NCBI RefSeq assembly: GCF_015453285.1
Contig: NZ_JADLZT010000003.1
Location: 1-64,000, forward strand
Direction: 5' to 3'
Length of the DNA stretch: 64,000 nt
Source of the DNA: Lysobacter niastensis
GTDB taxonomy: Bacteria > Pseudomonadota > Gammaproteobacteria > Xanthomonadales > Xanthomonadaceae
The notes beneath the pieces are model-generated. The model ran no database searches. It was given only the letters and a program-made list of their open reading frames with translations, and had not been told where the DNA came from. Positions 9,414 through 19,105 of the stretch are shown here, in pieces. How positions within the stretch are numbered: position 1 is the stretch's first letter; each line of letters starts with the position of its first letter. The position numbers and the translations under genes are program-made.

Positions 9414-9427
9414 GTTTCCCCACGCTG

Positions 9428-10618
9428 CTAGCGCACATCGAAATCGATGATGGCATCCCCCGGCGGGAACTCTTTCCTGCGTTCCTGCCAGGCTCCTTCG
9501 GGACGCTTTATTCGAAACCGATCGATGACGTAGGGCAAACCTTCGCTCGCCAGGATGTCGGGACCATTCGTCACCTGGAGGTGGAGGTGCGGCTCGCGCG
9601 CATCGCCCGAGTTTCCGATCGCCCCTACCACTTCGCCACGGCGTACGCGATCGCCTGTCCGGACGCCTACGCTGCCCGGCTTCAGATGAGCGTAGTAGGC
9701 GTACTGGCCGTCGCCCAGGTCGAGTACCACCGAGTTCCCGGCGACCGTATCCATCGTCACAGGGACGGCCGTTTCGAACCCGGCCGCCGTGCGTGGAATG
9801 TTGTCCGGCAAGCCGTCCTTGACGTGCACGACCGTCGCATCCGCCACCGCGCGCACTTCGGCGCCGTACGCATGGTAGGAACGCACGTCCCGCGGATCAC
9901 CGGAAAAGAAGGCGCCATCCTTGCGACGCTTCCAGTCCACGGCATAGCGACGCGAGATCTGCCCGAGCCCGCCAGCCACGATGATGCCTGAGCGGTGGTG
10001 CGCACCGGCACTCAACCCGCTCACTGCCACCCACTCCGAGCCCGACAGCGGCGCTGCCAGCGTCCTGAGTTTGACAGCCTGCGTGTCGACGGACGGCCCA
10101 TCAGTCGCGGCATCGTCTAGCAGCACACGATGCATCAGCTTCCGCGGGGGCATCCGGTCACCGTCGAATGCGATGCACAGGAGTGCAATGGCCATGCGAC
10201 CAGCGCCCAATGTCGACGCTTCATCGAGCTCACCCCCACCCACGGAAATGAGCTTGCGCCCAAGCTGCGGGCCTGAGAACGAGATGAGAGGGGCGTCAGC
10301 GGTACGGGTTCCATCGAAAACCTGGATGCCGCGCAACGGCATAGGCCTGTCCGAGAAGTTCTGGAGATGCAGTTCGTAGATCAGCAGGACATGGCCGCCC
10401 GCAGCGAACGCGGTGGGCGCCACCGGTGTGCGAACCTCGAGCTGCACCGGAGGGAACTGAGGGGCGTGAGCGACCGCAGTGGAAATCTCGCTCGCTTCTG
10501 ATTGGACGTACTCGCATCCACCCGGGAGAGGCAGGTCACTCTGTTGCGTCGCAAATGCCGGAGCGCTCCCAAACAGCACAAGCCCTATTGCGGCTGTGCG
10601 CAACCATCCTGTCGACAC
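9428..10618 (-). CDS. M23-type metallopeptidase domain protein, secreted
   Basis: A 396-residue protein with an N-terminal signal peptide (LVLFGSAPAFATQ). A non-catalytic N-terminal region is followed by a C-terminal LytM/M23 domain. The conserved HLHLQV motif is present. The first metal site reads HAYGAEV, so the usual Asp is replaced by Glu or lies elsewhere. M23 enzymes cleave peptidoglycan cross-links or act as non-catalytic amidase activators, and either is possible here. A palindromic repeat lies directly after its 3' end. Confidence 0.8.
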   Translation of the reverse strand: MSTGWLRTAAIGLVLFGSAPAFATQQSDLPLPGGCEYVQSEASEISTAVAHAPQFPPVQLEVRTPVAPTAFAAGGHVLLIYELHLQNFSDRPMPLRGIQVFDGTRTADAPLISFSGPQLGRKLISVGGGELDEASTLGAGRMAIALLCIAFDGDRMPPRKLMHRVLLDDAATDGPSVDTQAVKLRTLAAPLSGSEWVAVSGLSAGAHHRSGIIVAGGLGQISRRYAVDWKRRKDGAFFSGDPRDVRSYHAYGAEVRAVADATVVHVKDGLPDNIPRTAAGFETAVPVTMDTVAGNSVVLDLGDGQYAYYAHLKPGSVGVRTGDRVRRGEVVGAIGNSGDAREPHLHLQVTNGPDILASEGLPYVIDRFRIKRPEGAWQERRKEFPPGDAIIDFDVR

Positions 10619-10770
10619 TTGGTTCTTCCGTGGCTTCTCGTAGCGCAGAGTCTAGCTGAGTAAGTCGCTGCATTGATTGCAGACAAGGGCCAAAGGATCG
10701 CCAGCAGCTTTTGGCCGGAAGACGCGGACATGCGAACGCCTGAGTCAAGCTGCGCCGCTTGCACGGATTG

Positions 10771-11283
10771 TCAGGCCGGCAGATTCGAACGAATCAGGTC
10801 CGCGGTTTCCGCAAGTTGCCTGGTGGAAACTTGAACTCGTTCCCGGCGCTGTGCATCCCCGGTTGGATCGTGCGGAGTACCCCTCTGACGTCCGGCGCCA
10901 TCGAAGGTCGCGAGTTGTGGTGGACCTATGCCCCAGTCACTGCCCTTCTGCCGAGGGACGACATGGAAATGGAAGTGCGGCGTTTCCTGTCCGCTGTAGA
11001 CCCCGTTGTTCTGGAACGTAAGTATTCCGAGGGGCCGGTAGGTCCTGACGAGCGCCTCCGCAACTCTCCTGGCCGAGAGCATTACCGCCTCGCATTCCTG
11101 GTCGGAAAGATCCAGGAGCGTCGCGACGTGCCGGCGTGTGATGACGCAACATTGACCGACTTCGAATTGCCACGGATTGATGACCGTCAACGTATGTTCG
11201 CTTTCGTCGATGATCGCCCATCTGTCTTCGCGACCTGCCGTTTCACAAAGGTCGCACGGATCTCTTATGGGAAGTTCGATCAT
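10771..11283 (-). CDS. HIT-family protein
   Basis: A 170-residue histidine-triad protein, expected to be a nucleotide hydrolase or transferase. The catalytic motif is HFHFHVVPR, preceded by the family segment FEVGQCCVITRRHV. The start at 11283 is supported by GGAGAAGG. A C-terminal extension of about 50 residues is basic and not conserved. The 150 bases between it and the M23 gene hold nothing I recognise. Confidence 0.87.
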   Translation of the reverse strand: MIELPIRDPCDLCETAGREDRWAIIDESEHTLTVINPWQFEVGQCCVITRRHVATLLDLSDQECEAVMLSARRVAEALVRTYRPLGILTFQNNGVYSGQETPHFHFHVVPRQKGSDWGIGPPQLATFDGAGRQRGTPHDPTGDAQRRERVQVSTRQLAETADLIRSNLPA

Positions 11284-11429
11284 TTGCCTTCTCCGATAAA
11301 GCCGGCTGCCCCTGCTCCATCGATCGCCGGGTGACCTAGGCTGCATTGGTCGGAGACGGACATTAGCACCGCGCCGTCCGTCGCGCCCCCCCAATGACCG
11401 CTATCGGCCAGAAGCCGAGCAGCAACACC

Positions 11430-11864
11430 TCACTGCCTTTCGGAGTCAAGCACGTTCCGCGCATCTTCGCGTTGTTCCCGCCACTGCGCCGCAGTCTTAC
11501 AGACACGTTCCCTGCGGTTGCTACCAAGAACGGGACGACGTTCGCACACCATGCGCTCGTCCTCACCCTGCCTGGCCGCGGCGCCAATCCACTCGATGGA
11601 ATTGAACAAGTCGAGCTGCTGTTGTTCTGTCAGATCGTCCGTCGACCCCTTGCCTTCGATGACCTTGAGAACGTGGGCCTGCCTCTGCAACAACTCGCCG
11701 CGTTCGGCTTCACTGAGGTTGTCGTAAGGGGGCTTGCGTGCCTCGACGTCGGCTCGTATCTGTGCCTGCTGTGTGCGAATGTCGTCGACAGAGCGGGGGT
11801 AATCACCGGCAGCGGACACACTCATCGATGCCAGGATCAGGGGAATCAATACATAACGGTTCAT
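11430..11864 (-). CDS. Secreted hypothetical protein
   Basis: A 144-residue protein with a clear signal peptide (MNRYVLIPLILASMSVSAAG). The rest is charged and helical, with two Cys residues (in VCERR and RVCKTAAQW) that could form a disulfide. I recognise no domain. It is divergent from the TetR gene, and a perfect 9-bp inverted repeat lies in the shared intergenic region, so it may be regulated by that repressor. Confidence 0.65.
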   Translation of the reverse strand: MNRYVLIPLILASMSVSAAGDYPRSVDDIRTQQAQIRADVEARKPPYDNLSEAERGELLQRQAHVLKVIEGKGSTDDLTEQQQLDLFNSIEWIGAAARQGEDERMVCERRPVLGSNRRERVCKTAAQWREQREDARNVLDSERQ

Positions 11865-11886
11865 AGCGCCCTAGGTAATCTGTTGA

Positions 11887-11931
11887 CCAAGTTTGAACAG
11901 TGTTAACATTTAAGCTACCGGACAAACTTGG
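11887..11931. promoter_or_regulatory. Inverted repeat, candidate operator in divergent intergenic region
   Basis: CCAAGTTTG (11887-11895) and CAAACTTGG (11923-11931) are perfect inverted copies 27 bp apart. They lie between the divergent hypothetical gene and the TetR-type regulator gene, whose ATG is 11 bp further on. Placement and symmetry suit autoregulation. Confidence 0.5.
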
Positions 11932-11941
11932 CAGTGTAAAG

Positions 11942-12580
11942 ATGCCCAGGAAGATTGCTGCGCCCAAGCCCCCCGATCCGCCGCGATATCACCACGGCGA
12001 TTTACGGGCAGCCTTGATCCAGGCCACGGATGCAATCCTGTCGGAGAACGGGGTGGAAGGCTTCACGCTTCGAGAGGCCGCCCGGCGCGCGGGCGTCTCG
12101 GCTGCGGCGCCGGCATACCACTTTGGCAGCTCAGCCGGACTGTTGTCGGAGGTCGCAGCCCTGGGGTTCGATCAGCTGGCCGCGCACCTGGAGGTCGACC
12201 CGGAAAAGGGTTCGCCAACCCAACGCCTGCGCCAACAAGGGGTCGGCTATGTGCGCTTCGCGCTCTCGCACCCCGGGCGTTTCCAGTTGATGTTCCGCCG
12301 CGATTTGCTCAGTGCCGAGCATGAAGGATTGAAGGCAGCTGGCGATCGCGCTTTCGGACAACTTGTATCAGCCATTCGCTCCATGCACGGGATTCCGGCC
12401 GACCAGCCGCTGAGCCCCGGTGAGCGAGCGGAGGTGCTTGCAGCCTGGTCGTTGGTTCATGGATTCGCGCGCCTTGCGTTGGATACCGAGTTGTCGCACT
12501 TGCACCAGGGTGCCAACAACCAGGAGCTACTGGAAACGGTGCTTCCGCGCATTCTTGAAAGCCAGTGGCCGGACCCATGA
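11942..12580 (+). CDS. TetR/AcrR-family transcriptional regulator
   Basis: A 212-residue repressor-type protein. The N-terminal HTH reads FTLREAARRAGVSAAAPAYHF, and the C-terminal ligand domain resembles the WHG type (LAAWSLVHGFARLALD). The start at 11942 is chosen because the domain begins soon after; an upstream in-frame Met at 11900 would put the operator-like repeat inside the coding region. Its target is unknown; the divergent gene is the first candidate. Confidence 0.87.
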   Translation: MPRKIAAPKPPDPPRYHHGDLRAALIQATDAILSENGVEGFTLREAARRAGVSAAAPAYHFGSSAGLLSEVAALGFDQLAAHLEVDPEKGSPTQRLRQQGVGYVRFALSHPGRFQLMFRRDLLSAEHEGLKAAGDRAFGQLVSAIRSMHGIPADQPLSPGERAEVLAAWSLVHGFARLALDTELSHLHQGANNQELLETVLPRILESQWPDP

Positions 12581-12684
12581 GGTCAAACTCCAGCTTGGAT
12601 GAGGAACTCCTCCCTGGGGCCTGCTGTTCTGTCGCGGGGTAGTACACGCCTGCTCGTCAAAGCGTCTGTTTCTTCCAATCGGGA

Positions 12685-15528
12685 TCACGCGCCTCGCGCG
12701 CTGAGCAAATGCGCAGCCTCGCGCAGATCAGCTGTCTGAAAGCCTTCGTTGAAGCGTAGATACGTGGCGCTCAGATCGGTCAGAGCTTGTGCACCGTCCT
12801 CGCTGGTCAGTCGAGCCCGGGTCATCGCAGAACGCAGCTCCCATGCCAGTGCGCCTTGTTGCTGCGAGATCCGGAGGGACGCTTCGATGCAGGCGCTGGC
12901 CTGCGGAAGCGCGGCGGCGTCGTCAGACTTCGCCAGCAGATCTGCCTTGATGCGCAGCGCTTCGGCCAGGTACCAGCGTTCCCCGCTCAGGTCGCACCAC
13001 TGGATGGCGTCCTCGATCGTCGCCAGGGCATCCGTTGGCCGGCCGACCATCGCCTGTCCCTTCGCCAGTTCGCACAGGTACCACGAACGACGTAGCAGGT
13101 GACCCGCGGCGCGCACGTTGCCCAGCGCCTGCTCCAGGCGTGCGACTCCCGAGGAATCTCCTCGTGACACCATGACGATGCCCTGTACACACGAGACCAG
13201 CTGGCTGCCGATGAGCGATACGTTCTCCGGCACCATGTCGAGGATCTCCGACAGGTGCCGCTCCGCGGCGAGCCGGTCACCGGTGTGGAGCGACAAGGGT
13301 ATTGCGACCTGCCCCAGCGCGGTGAACACCGACAGGGGATGATCGGCATGTCTCGCGTCGTCCACTGCGCTTTCCGCCATCCTTACAGCCTGGTCGGGAC
13401 ATCCCTGCAGCCACAGCACGTTGGCCAGCGTGGCGCGCGCCATGCTGCGTGGTTCGTACTGATAACGATCGATGTGCGATTGCCGCGCGAGTGACTCGTA
13501 GTCGCGGAGCATCCGTTCCGTTCGACGACGTGCGCTGTGCAAGCGGCCGAGGTAATAAAGCGTGGTGCCGATCAGGCGGTCGCAACTGAGCTGATCGGCG
13601 CGGTCTCCGTGTGTTCGCGCCACGGTACGGAAGCGGCGGAGATAGTCCAGGGCACGACGATAATCGCCCGCAAAGTTCAGGTGCAGCGGAAGCCCCCACA
13701 GCATCCTCAGCCGGTAGACCGTGTCGCCGGCCTGATCGGCGAGTTGCAGCGCTTCGTTCCAGAGCGACTCCGCATCTCCGCGAGGGCCGCGCGTGTGCAG
13801 CAGGACCACGGCCAAGGCCGCCTTCAGCGGCAGCGCTTCCTTCGGCGCCAGCGATCGGCCAAGGCGGTCATCGTCGAGTGCGCGCTGAAGGTTGTCGCGG
13901 CACTCCGTCAGCAACGACAGGTGCAACCACAGTGGAATGGCCGCGATCCTGAGCGCGAGGCAAAGCTCAGGGTCGCCCTCATCGGAGACGGCCCAGTCGA
14001 TGGCACACCTGACGTCATCCAGGGATTCACCCTGCCCGGCGAACCCTGCCGCGCCGTGCTGCTCATGGGACTGTTGCTCGGCCTGTACCAGCGCCTGAAG
14101 CTGGAACTGCGCGTGTCTTCGGCGCGCCTGCCTTCCCTCGCCCGCCACATCCAGTTGCTGGCCGGCGTAGGCGCGCGTCGTGTCCAGCAGGCGATAGCGC
14201 ACGGATGCCGCATCGTCGGCGAGCACGAGCGATTTAGCGATCAGACCTCCCATCACGCCGACGGCGTCGACGTCATCTCCCACGACGCCGGCGGCGCTTG
14301 CCAGCGCGAAGCCACCGGGAAACACCGACAGGCGCCGGAAGAGTGTCTGCTCGTCCCGCGACAGAAGACCGTAGCTCCAGTCCAGCGTATCCCACAGGCT
14401 TGCATGACGGGGCAGTGCCCCGCGACGTTCAAGCCGGAGCAGTCGCAGCCGATCCTCCAGCAGCGCCAGCAGATCGCGCAGCGGGTAGGCATCGACGCGC
14501 GTGGCTGCCAGCTCGATGGACAGAGGAATGCCCTCGAGCCTCGTGCACACCGCGACCACGAGTGGAACGTCGGCATCGTCGAACCTGAAGCGCTGGCTGC
14601 TCGCCAGAGCGCGCTCCACGAACAGCCGGACTGCCGAGTAGGACATGGCCTCGCTCGCCGAAAGCGGCCGCTTGCCATCAGGACATGTCAGCGGTTCGAG
14701 CCGATGGACCAGTTCTCCCACGACACGCAGCGGCTCTCGCGACGTGGCCAGGAATCGGATGCCGGGCAAGGCCGCCAGCAGGCGCTCCAGCAACGCGCTC
14801 GTTGCATCCAGCACCCGCTCGCAGCAATCCATCACGACCATCGCATTACGGCCGCGCAGCGCGGTGGCCAGCTCGGCGGCAACATCCTCGGAGTGAACTG
14901 CGACACCCAGCGCCCGCGCGACGGCAGCCGCCACGAATCCCGGATCGGAGATCGCGCCCAGGTCGACGAAATGGACGTCACCCTCGAACGAGTCGTCGAA
15001 TCGCTCCGCCACCGCAAGCGAAACCAGCGTCTTACCGATTCCGCCCGGCCCGACGATCGACACCAGCCGATGCGATTGCAGGGACGCCACGAGCGCCGGG
15101 ACAACCGCGTCGCGACCGATCAAGCGAGTGGGAAGGCAGGGCAGCGTGGCGGCCGGCGGCATCGCAGCGGTCATGCCTGCTTCGTGAGGCTCGTGCATGA
15201 CGGGCGCGACGAACATGTAGCCGCGTCCTGGAACGTTGACCACGAACCTGCGGGCATCGCGGTCATCGCGAAGGACCTTTCGCAATTCGGCTACCGCCAC
15301 CTTCAGGCTGCCCTCCCCGACGACCGTGCTTGGCCATACCCGCGAGGTCAGCTCCCGCTTGGTGACCACCTGCCCCGCATGCTCGACAAGCACGATCAAC
15401 ACATCGAGCGCTCGGCTGCCAAGCGCGACCTTCTCTCCGTCCTCCAGCAGGATCCGTTGGTTAGGCACCAACCTGAAGGAGCCGAAAGCGAAGCTCGCGT
15501 CATCCTGGATCGCTGGATGGTTGACCAT
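12685..15528 (-). CDS. Winged-helix regulator with NB-ARC-like ATPase and TPR region
   Basis: A large (about 947-residue) one-protein regulator. The N-terminal OmpR/CadC-type winged helix (about residues 13-107) includes VTKRELTSRVWP and the recognition segment SLKVAVAELRKVL. A P-loop ATPase with Walker A GPGGIGKT (about 160-167) and a Walker B-like MVVMDCCE follows, then a long helical TPR-like region. This is a STAND-type layout, in which ligand and ATP binding drive oligomerisation and promoter activation. An upstream TTG at 15597 is an alternative start. It is divergent from the SDR/esterase pair, a plausible target. Confidence 0.85.
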   Translation of the reverse strand: MVNHPAIQDDASFAFGSFRLVPNQRILLEDGEKVALGSRALDVLIVLVEHAGQVVTKRELTSRVWPSTVVGEGSLKVAVAELRKVLRDDRDARRFVVNVPGRGYMFVAPVMHEPHEAGMTAAMPPAATLPCLPTRLIGRDAVVPALVASLQSHRLVSIVGPGGIGKTLVSLAVAERFDDSFEGDVHFVDLGAISDPGFVAAAVARALGVAVHSEDVAAELATALRGRNAMVVMDCCERVLDATSALLERLLAALPGIRFLATSREPLRVVGELVHRLEPLTCPDGKRPLSASEAMSYSAVRLFVERALASSQRFRFDDADVPLVVAVCTRLEGIPLSIELAATRVDAYPLRDLLALLEDRLRLLRLERRGALPRHASLWDTLDWSYGLLSRDEQTLFRRLSVFPGGFALASAAGVVGDDVDAVGVMGGLIAKSLVLADDAASVRYRLLDTTRAYAGQQLDVAGEGRQARRRHAQFQLQALVQAEQQSHEQHGAAGFAGQGESLDDVRCAIDWAVSDEGDPELCLALRIAAIPLWLHLSLLTECRDNLQRALDDDRLGRSLAPKEALPLKAALAVVLLHTRGPRGDAESLWNEALQLADQAGDTVYRLRMLWGLPLHLNFAGDYRRALDYLRRFRTVARTHGDRADQLSCDRLIGTTLYYLGRLHSARRRTERMLRDYESLARQSHIDRYQYEPRSMARATLANVLWLQGCPDQAVRMAESAVDDARHADHPLSVFTALGQVAIPLSLHTGDRLAAERHLSEILDMVPENVSLIGSQLVSCVQGIVMVSRGDSSGVARLEQALGNVRAAGHLLRRSWYLCELAKGQAMVGRPTDALATIEDAIQWCDLSGERWYLAEALRIKADLLAKSDDAAALPQASACIEASLRISQQQGALAWELRSAMTRARLTSEDGAQALTDLSATYLRFNEGFQTADLREAAHLLSARGA

Positions 15529-15917
15529 GGCGGCACGCTGGGAGGCGGAGTGTTCCTCCGGCCGCTCAAGGCTCGACTCACCCCGATTCACTGTCAAGGC
15601 GGGTGGCGCGATGGCTCCTCGGCGCGCGCCACCCAGGGCGAAGCGCGAGTGTCGTCATGCCGTCGCGCATTCATCGGTAAACGCCCGGCCTTACCACTCT
15701 TAACCCGGATTGACTCGTGTCCGCGCCCGCCGGCCCATAGGCTGGTCCCCACTCGATGGCAACACAGCAACGCGGCAGGACGCCGCTCTGCGAGCCGGAT
15801 GAGTACAAGGTCGGGCACCGGGACCTGCGGATGCCGAAAGCGACCAGGACGACACGTCGTCCAACCTCCCCCAACTGGTCCGTCGCATGGCGACGTAACT
15901 CTCGAAGGATCTCTCCA

Positions 15918-16637
15918 ATGCGTTTGCACGACAAAGTGGTGCTCGTCACCGGCGCCGCCAGCGGCATCGGCCATGCCGTGGTTGAACTGTTCGCCAGCGA
16001 AGGCGCTCGCGTGGTCGCCACCGATATTTCCATCCCTCTCGCTCCCTACCCCGCTGGCGTGGAGTCGATGACACTCGACGTCACCAGCGAGGACGACTGG
16101 GCCAAGGCCGTCTCCGCCGTCGTCGCCAAGCACGGCAAGCTCGACGTGCTCATCAACAATGCCGGCATCATTGCTTACGAACCGCTACACGAGCTGGGCA
16201 TCCAGGCATGGAACCGGATGATCGCGGTTGACCAGACCGGTGTCTTCCTCGGTATGCGCGAAGCGGTTCGCGTAATGCGCCAGCGCAAGCACGGCTCCAT
16301 CGTCAACATCTCGTCGATCTGGGGCAGTGCGGCCGTCGCTGGTGCGCATTCCTACCACGCGGCGAAGGGAGCGGTGCGCAACATGTCCAAGAACGCCGCG
16401 ATGACCTATGTAGGCGAAGGCATCCGCGTCAACTCCGTGCACCCGGGCTTCATCGCCACCCCGTTGACCGACGCACAGGCAAAGAACCTCAACGACCAGG
16501 TGATCGACGCCACGCCGATGAAGCGCGCCGGCACGCCGGTGGAAGTCGCCTACGGCTGCCTGTTCCTCGCGTCCGACGAATCGAGCTACGTGACCGGCAC
16601 CGAGCTGGTGATCGACGGCGGCTACCTGGCCCAGTGA
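15918..16637 (+). CDS. Short-chain dehydrogenase/reductase
   Basis: A 239-residue classical SDR. The cofactor motif is TGAASGIG (11-18), NNAG is at about 80-83, and the catalytic residues are Ser133, Tyr146 and Lys150. Asp35-36 region (ATDIS) favours NAD over NADP. The start at 15918 has an upstream AAGGAT. It is translationally adjacent to the following esterase gene, so the pair probably act together, for example by oxidising and hydrolysing one substrate. Confidence 0.92.
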   Translation: MRLHDKVVLVTGAASGIGHAVVELFASEGARVVATDISIPLAPYPAGVESMTLDVTSEDDWAKAVSAVVAKHGKLDVLINNAGIIAYEPLHELGIQAWNRMIAVDQTGVFLGMREAVRVMRQRKHGSIVNISSIWGSAAVAGAHSYHAAKGAVRNMSKNAAMTYVGEGIRVNSVHPGFIATPLTDAQAKNLNDQVIDATPMKRAGTPVEVAYGCLFLASDESSYVTGTELVIDGGYLAQ

Positions 16638-16651
16638 AGGACGCGTATCCG

Positions 16652-17584
16652 ATGGAGTTCAGTACAGTCGTTCAGGAGCGCATCGACGCCTGGAACGAAG
16701 CCTCGCTGGCCTTCGGCCCCCTGTTGCGCGGCGAATCGAGAGCGTGGACCGAGGCGCGCCAGAACTATGTGGGCGTGCTGGCCGAGCACCCCACTCCGGA
16801 AGGCGTTTCGATCGAGGAGATCGACATGGGCGGCATTCCCGCCACTGTCGTCTCGCCCGAGACGATCGTGGGCGATCGCGTTCTGCTCTACCTCCACGGC
16901 GGCGGCTACATCGCAGGCAGTCCCGCCGGTTACCACGGCCTGGCGGGCCATTTCGCCAAGCTGCTCAATGCACGGGTCTACATGCCCGACTACCGGCTGG
17001 CGCCCGAGCACCCGTTTCCTGCCGCGATAGAGGACTCGCTCGCGGCGTATGCGTGGCTGCTCGATCAGGGCCACTCACCCGGATCGATCGTTTTTTCGGG
17101 CGACTCGGCCGGAGGCGCCATGGTGGTGTCGGTGATGGTCGCGGCGAAACGGGCGGGCCTGCCTCTGCCGGCGGCAGGCGCAGCCTTGTCACCCTGGGCC
17201 AACCTGGAGCATTCCGGCGCGTCCATGGCAACGCGCGATGGTGTCGATCCGACGGTGAGCCTGGCGGGCCTGAACCTGATGGCGCGAGCCTTCCTCGACG
17301 GCGTGCCGAAGAGTGACCCGGACGCCTCGCCCGTCTTTGCGGACGTGCGCGGCCTGCCGCCGATCCTCGTCCACATCGGCGAACGGGAGGTGATGCTGAG
17401 CGATGCCATGCGGCTGGCCGAACACCTGGCCGAGAATCGCGTGCGGGTGAGCCTGGAGGTGTGGCCCGGCATGTTCCATGTCTGGCATCTGTTCGCGGCC
17501 GTATTGCCGGAAGGCATGCAGGCGCTTACAGGAGCGGCGGCGTTCCTGGACGCCGCCATGTCGCGTCACGTGGCAACAAAGTGA
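16652..17584 (+). CDS. Alpha/beta hydrolase of the hormone-sensitive lipase (HSL) group
   Basis: An esterase of about 310 residues. The HSL oxyanion motif HGGGYIAG and the nucleophile motif GDSAGG are clear, with His in GMFHVWH near the C-terminus. The start at 16652 has GAAGG about 10 bp upstream; a GTG at 16634 that overlaps the preceding stop codon (GTGA) is an alternative giving six more residues. It is in an operon with the SDR gene. Confidence 0.9.
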   Translation: MEFSTVVQERIDAWNEASLAFGPLLRGESRAWTEARQNYVGVLAEHPTPEGVSIEEIDMGGIPATVVSPETIVGDRVLLYLHGGGYIAGSPAGYHGLAGHFAKLLNARVYMPDYRLAPEHPFPAAIEDSLAAYAWLLDQGHSPGSIVFSGDSAGGAMVVSVMVAAKRAGLPLPAAGAALSPWANLEHSGASMATRDGVDPTVSLAGLNLMARAFLDGVPKSDPDASPVFADVRGLPPILVHIGEREVMLSDAMRLAEHLAENRVRVSLEVWPGMFHVWHLFAAVLPEGMQALTGAAAFLDAAMSRHVATK

Positions 17585-17588
17585 CAAA

Positions 17589-17634
17589 AAAGGGGTCAGG
17601 GTCATTTACCGCCCTGAATGAACCTGACCCCTTA
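17589..17634. repeat. Palindromic interspersed repeat (AGGGG-CAGG-TCATT type)
   Basis: AAGGGGTCAGGGTCATTTA pairs with TGAATGAACCTGACCCCTT. It is almost identical to the unit at 9369-9413 and lies just after the esterase stop codon. Confidence 0.78.
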
Positions 17635-17763
17635 TCTTCTTGACCAGCGCGACATCCGGTGCGCGGTGACCGACTACAGCGCTCGGACCCGTTTCGACTA
17701 GGCAGTCTTCCGGTCATCGCGGGCTGCTCCCAACGTCGGCTGGTGGCCAAAAAGGAGACTGAC

Positions 17764-18705
17764 ATGTCCCGTTCGGGTTCCATCACACGAGCCTGGTTCC
17801 TGGCGTTGTTGCTTGGCGCCCTGCCCGCGGTTGAGACGAGCGCCGAGGTACGGCCTTTTCCTGCCGACTTCCACGCAAGCCAGATGCCGGTGGCCGGTGG
17901 CACGCAGTACGTGCGCGTCGGAGGAAAGGGCCCCGCGGTGGTGCTGCTGCATGGCTTCGGCGACACAGGCGACATGTGGGAGCCGCTGGCGGCCAGGCTC
18001 GTCAAGGACCACCTGGTCATCGTGCCGGATCTTCGCGGCATGGGACTGTCGTCGCACCCCGAAGACGGTTACGAGAAGGCGGCGCAGGCCCGCGACCTGG
18101 CCGGCATCCTCGACAAGTTGAAGGTCGAGAAGGCGCAGCTGGTGACCCACGATATCGGCAACATGGTCGGATACGCACTCGCCACGCACTATCCGGGCCG
18201 GGTGACGGCCTGGGTGGTCATGGATGCTCCACTCCCCGGGATGGGCACGTGGCAGGCTCAACTGGTGAACCCGAAAGTCTGGCACTTCAACTTCCGCGGT
18301 CCTGACGTCGAACGCCTGGTGGCGGGGCGCGAGCGCATCCTGCTCGATCGATTCTACAACGACCTCGGTGGCGACCCTGCCCGCATCGACGAACAGACAC
18401 GCCAGCACTATGCCGCGCTCTATGCCCGGCCGAACGCCATCCACAACGCATTCGGCGGGCAATTCGAGGCGTTCTCGCGCGACGCAGAAGAGAACAAGGC
18501 CACCTTCGCCAAGAAGGGCAAGCTGGATATTCCGGTCCTGGCGATCGGTGGCGACAAATCGTATGGCGCTTCCATGAAGTCCGAGGTGGAGTACGTCGCA
18601 TCGAACGTCGAAGGCGCCGTCATCCAGAACTCTGGACACTGGATCATGGAGGAACAACCGCAGCAGGCCATCGACCTGATCGTGCCATTCCTTGCCAGGC
18701 ACTGA
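17764..18705 (+). CDS. Alpha/beta hydrolase, epoxide-hydrolase/dehalogenase-like, secreted
   Basis: A 313-residue protein with a signal peptide (WFLALLLGALPAVETSAE). The nucleophile position reads THDIGNMVGY, so the nucleophile is Asp130, as in epoxide hydrolases and haloacetate or haloalkane dehalogenases rather than Ser esterases. The HGFGD motif is at about 63 and the catalytic His is in NSGHWIMEE. The start at 17764 has a strong AAAAGGAG. Periplasmic location is inferred from the signal peptide. Confidence 0.87.
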   Translation: MSRSGSITRAWFLALLLGALPAVETSAEVRPFPADFHASQMPVAGGTQYVRVGGKGPAVVLLHGFGDTGDMWEPLAARLVKDHLVIVPDLRGMGLSSHPEDGYEKAAQARDLAGILDKLKVEKAQLVTHDIGNMVGYALATHYPGRVTAWVVMDAPLPGMGTWQAQLVNPKVWHFNFRGPDVERLVAGRERILLDRFYNDLGGDPARIDEQTRQHYAALYARPNAIHNAFGGQFEAFSRDAEENKATFAKKGKLDIPVLAIGGDKSYGASMKSEVEYVASNVEGAVIQNSGHWIMEEQPQQAIDLIVPFLARH

Positions 18706-18754
18706 GCGAACGGGGAATAAGGGGTCGCGAAGCGGCAGTGGCTAGACTGGCCGC

Positions 18755-19045
18755 ATGACACGCCGCTCCGTGCAAACCGCGCTTGCCGCCCTCGCACTCT
18801 TCATCGCGATCACTTTCGCCCTGTGGGTCGCGACTGGCACGCCGCTCCATTGGACCAAGGGCGTCGTCCTGCCCGGTTCGTGTACACGCGAGGGAAACTC
18901 GTACGCATGCCAGGTGGAACTCGTGCCCGACGGGACGCATGTGACGGTGCGGTCCGATGCAGCGCTTGCCGCGGGGCGCGGGGTCGAGCTGCGCGTATGG
19001 CACGACATGGTGTCGGGCACCGACACCTACACCGTCGTGCGCTGA
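18755..19045 (+). CDS. Small exported or membrane-anchored hypothetical protein
   Basis: A 96-residue protein with one N-terminal hydrophobic segment (ALAALALFIAITFALWVAT), then a periplasmic domain of about 65 residues with a Cys pair (GSCTREGNSYACQ). I do not recognise the family. The gap after it holds only a decayed trace of the AGGGG-type palindromic repeat. Confidence 0.55.
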   Translation: MTRRSVQTALAALALFIAITFALWVATGTPLHWTKGVVLPGSCTREGNSYACQVELVPDGTHVTVRSDAALAAGRGVELRVWHDMVSGTDTYTVVR

Positions 19046-19105
19046 TGCGATGGGAGCAGGTTCATTTGCCGCCAGCCGACAAACGGGCCTGCCCCTTGTC
19101 GGCCA

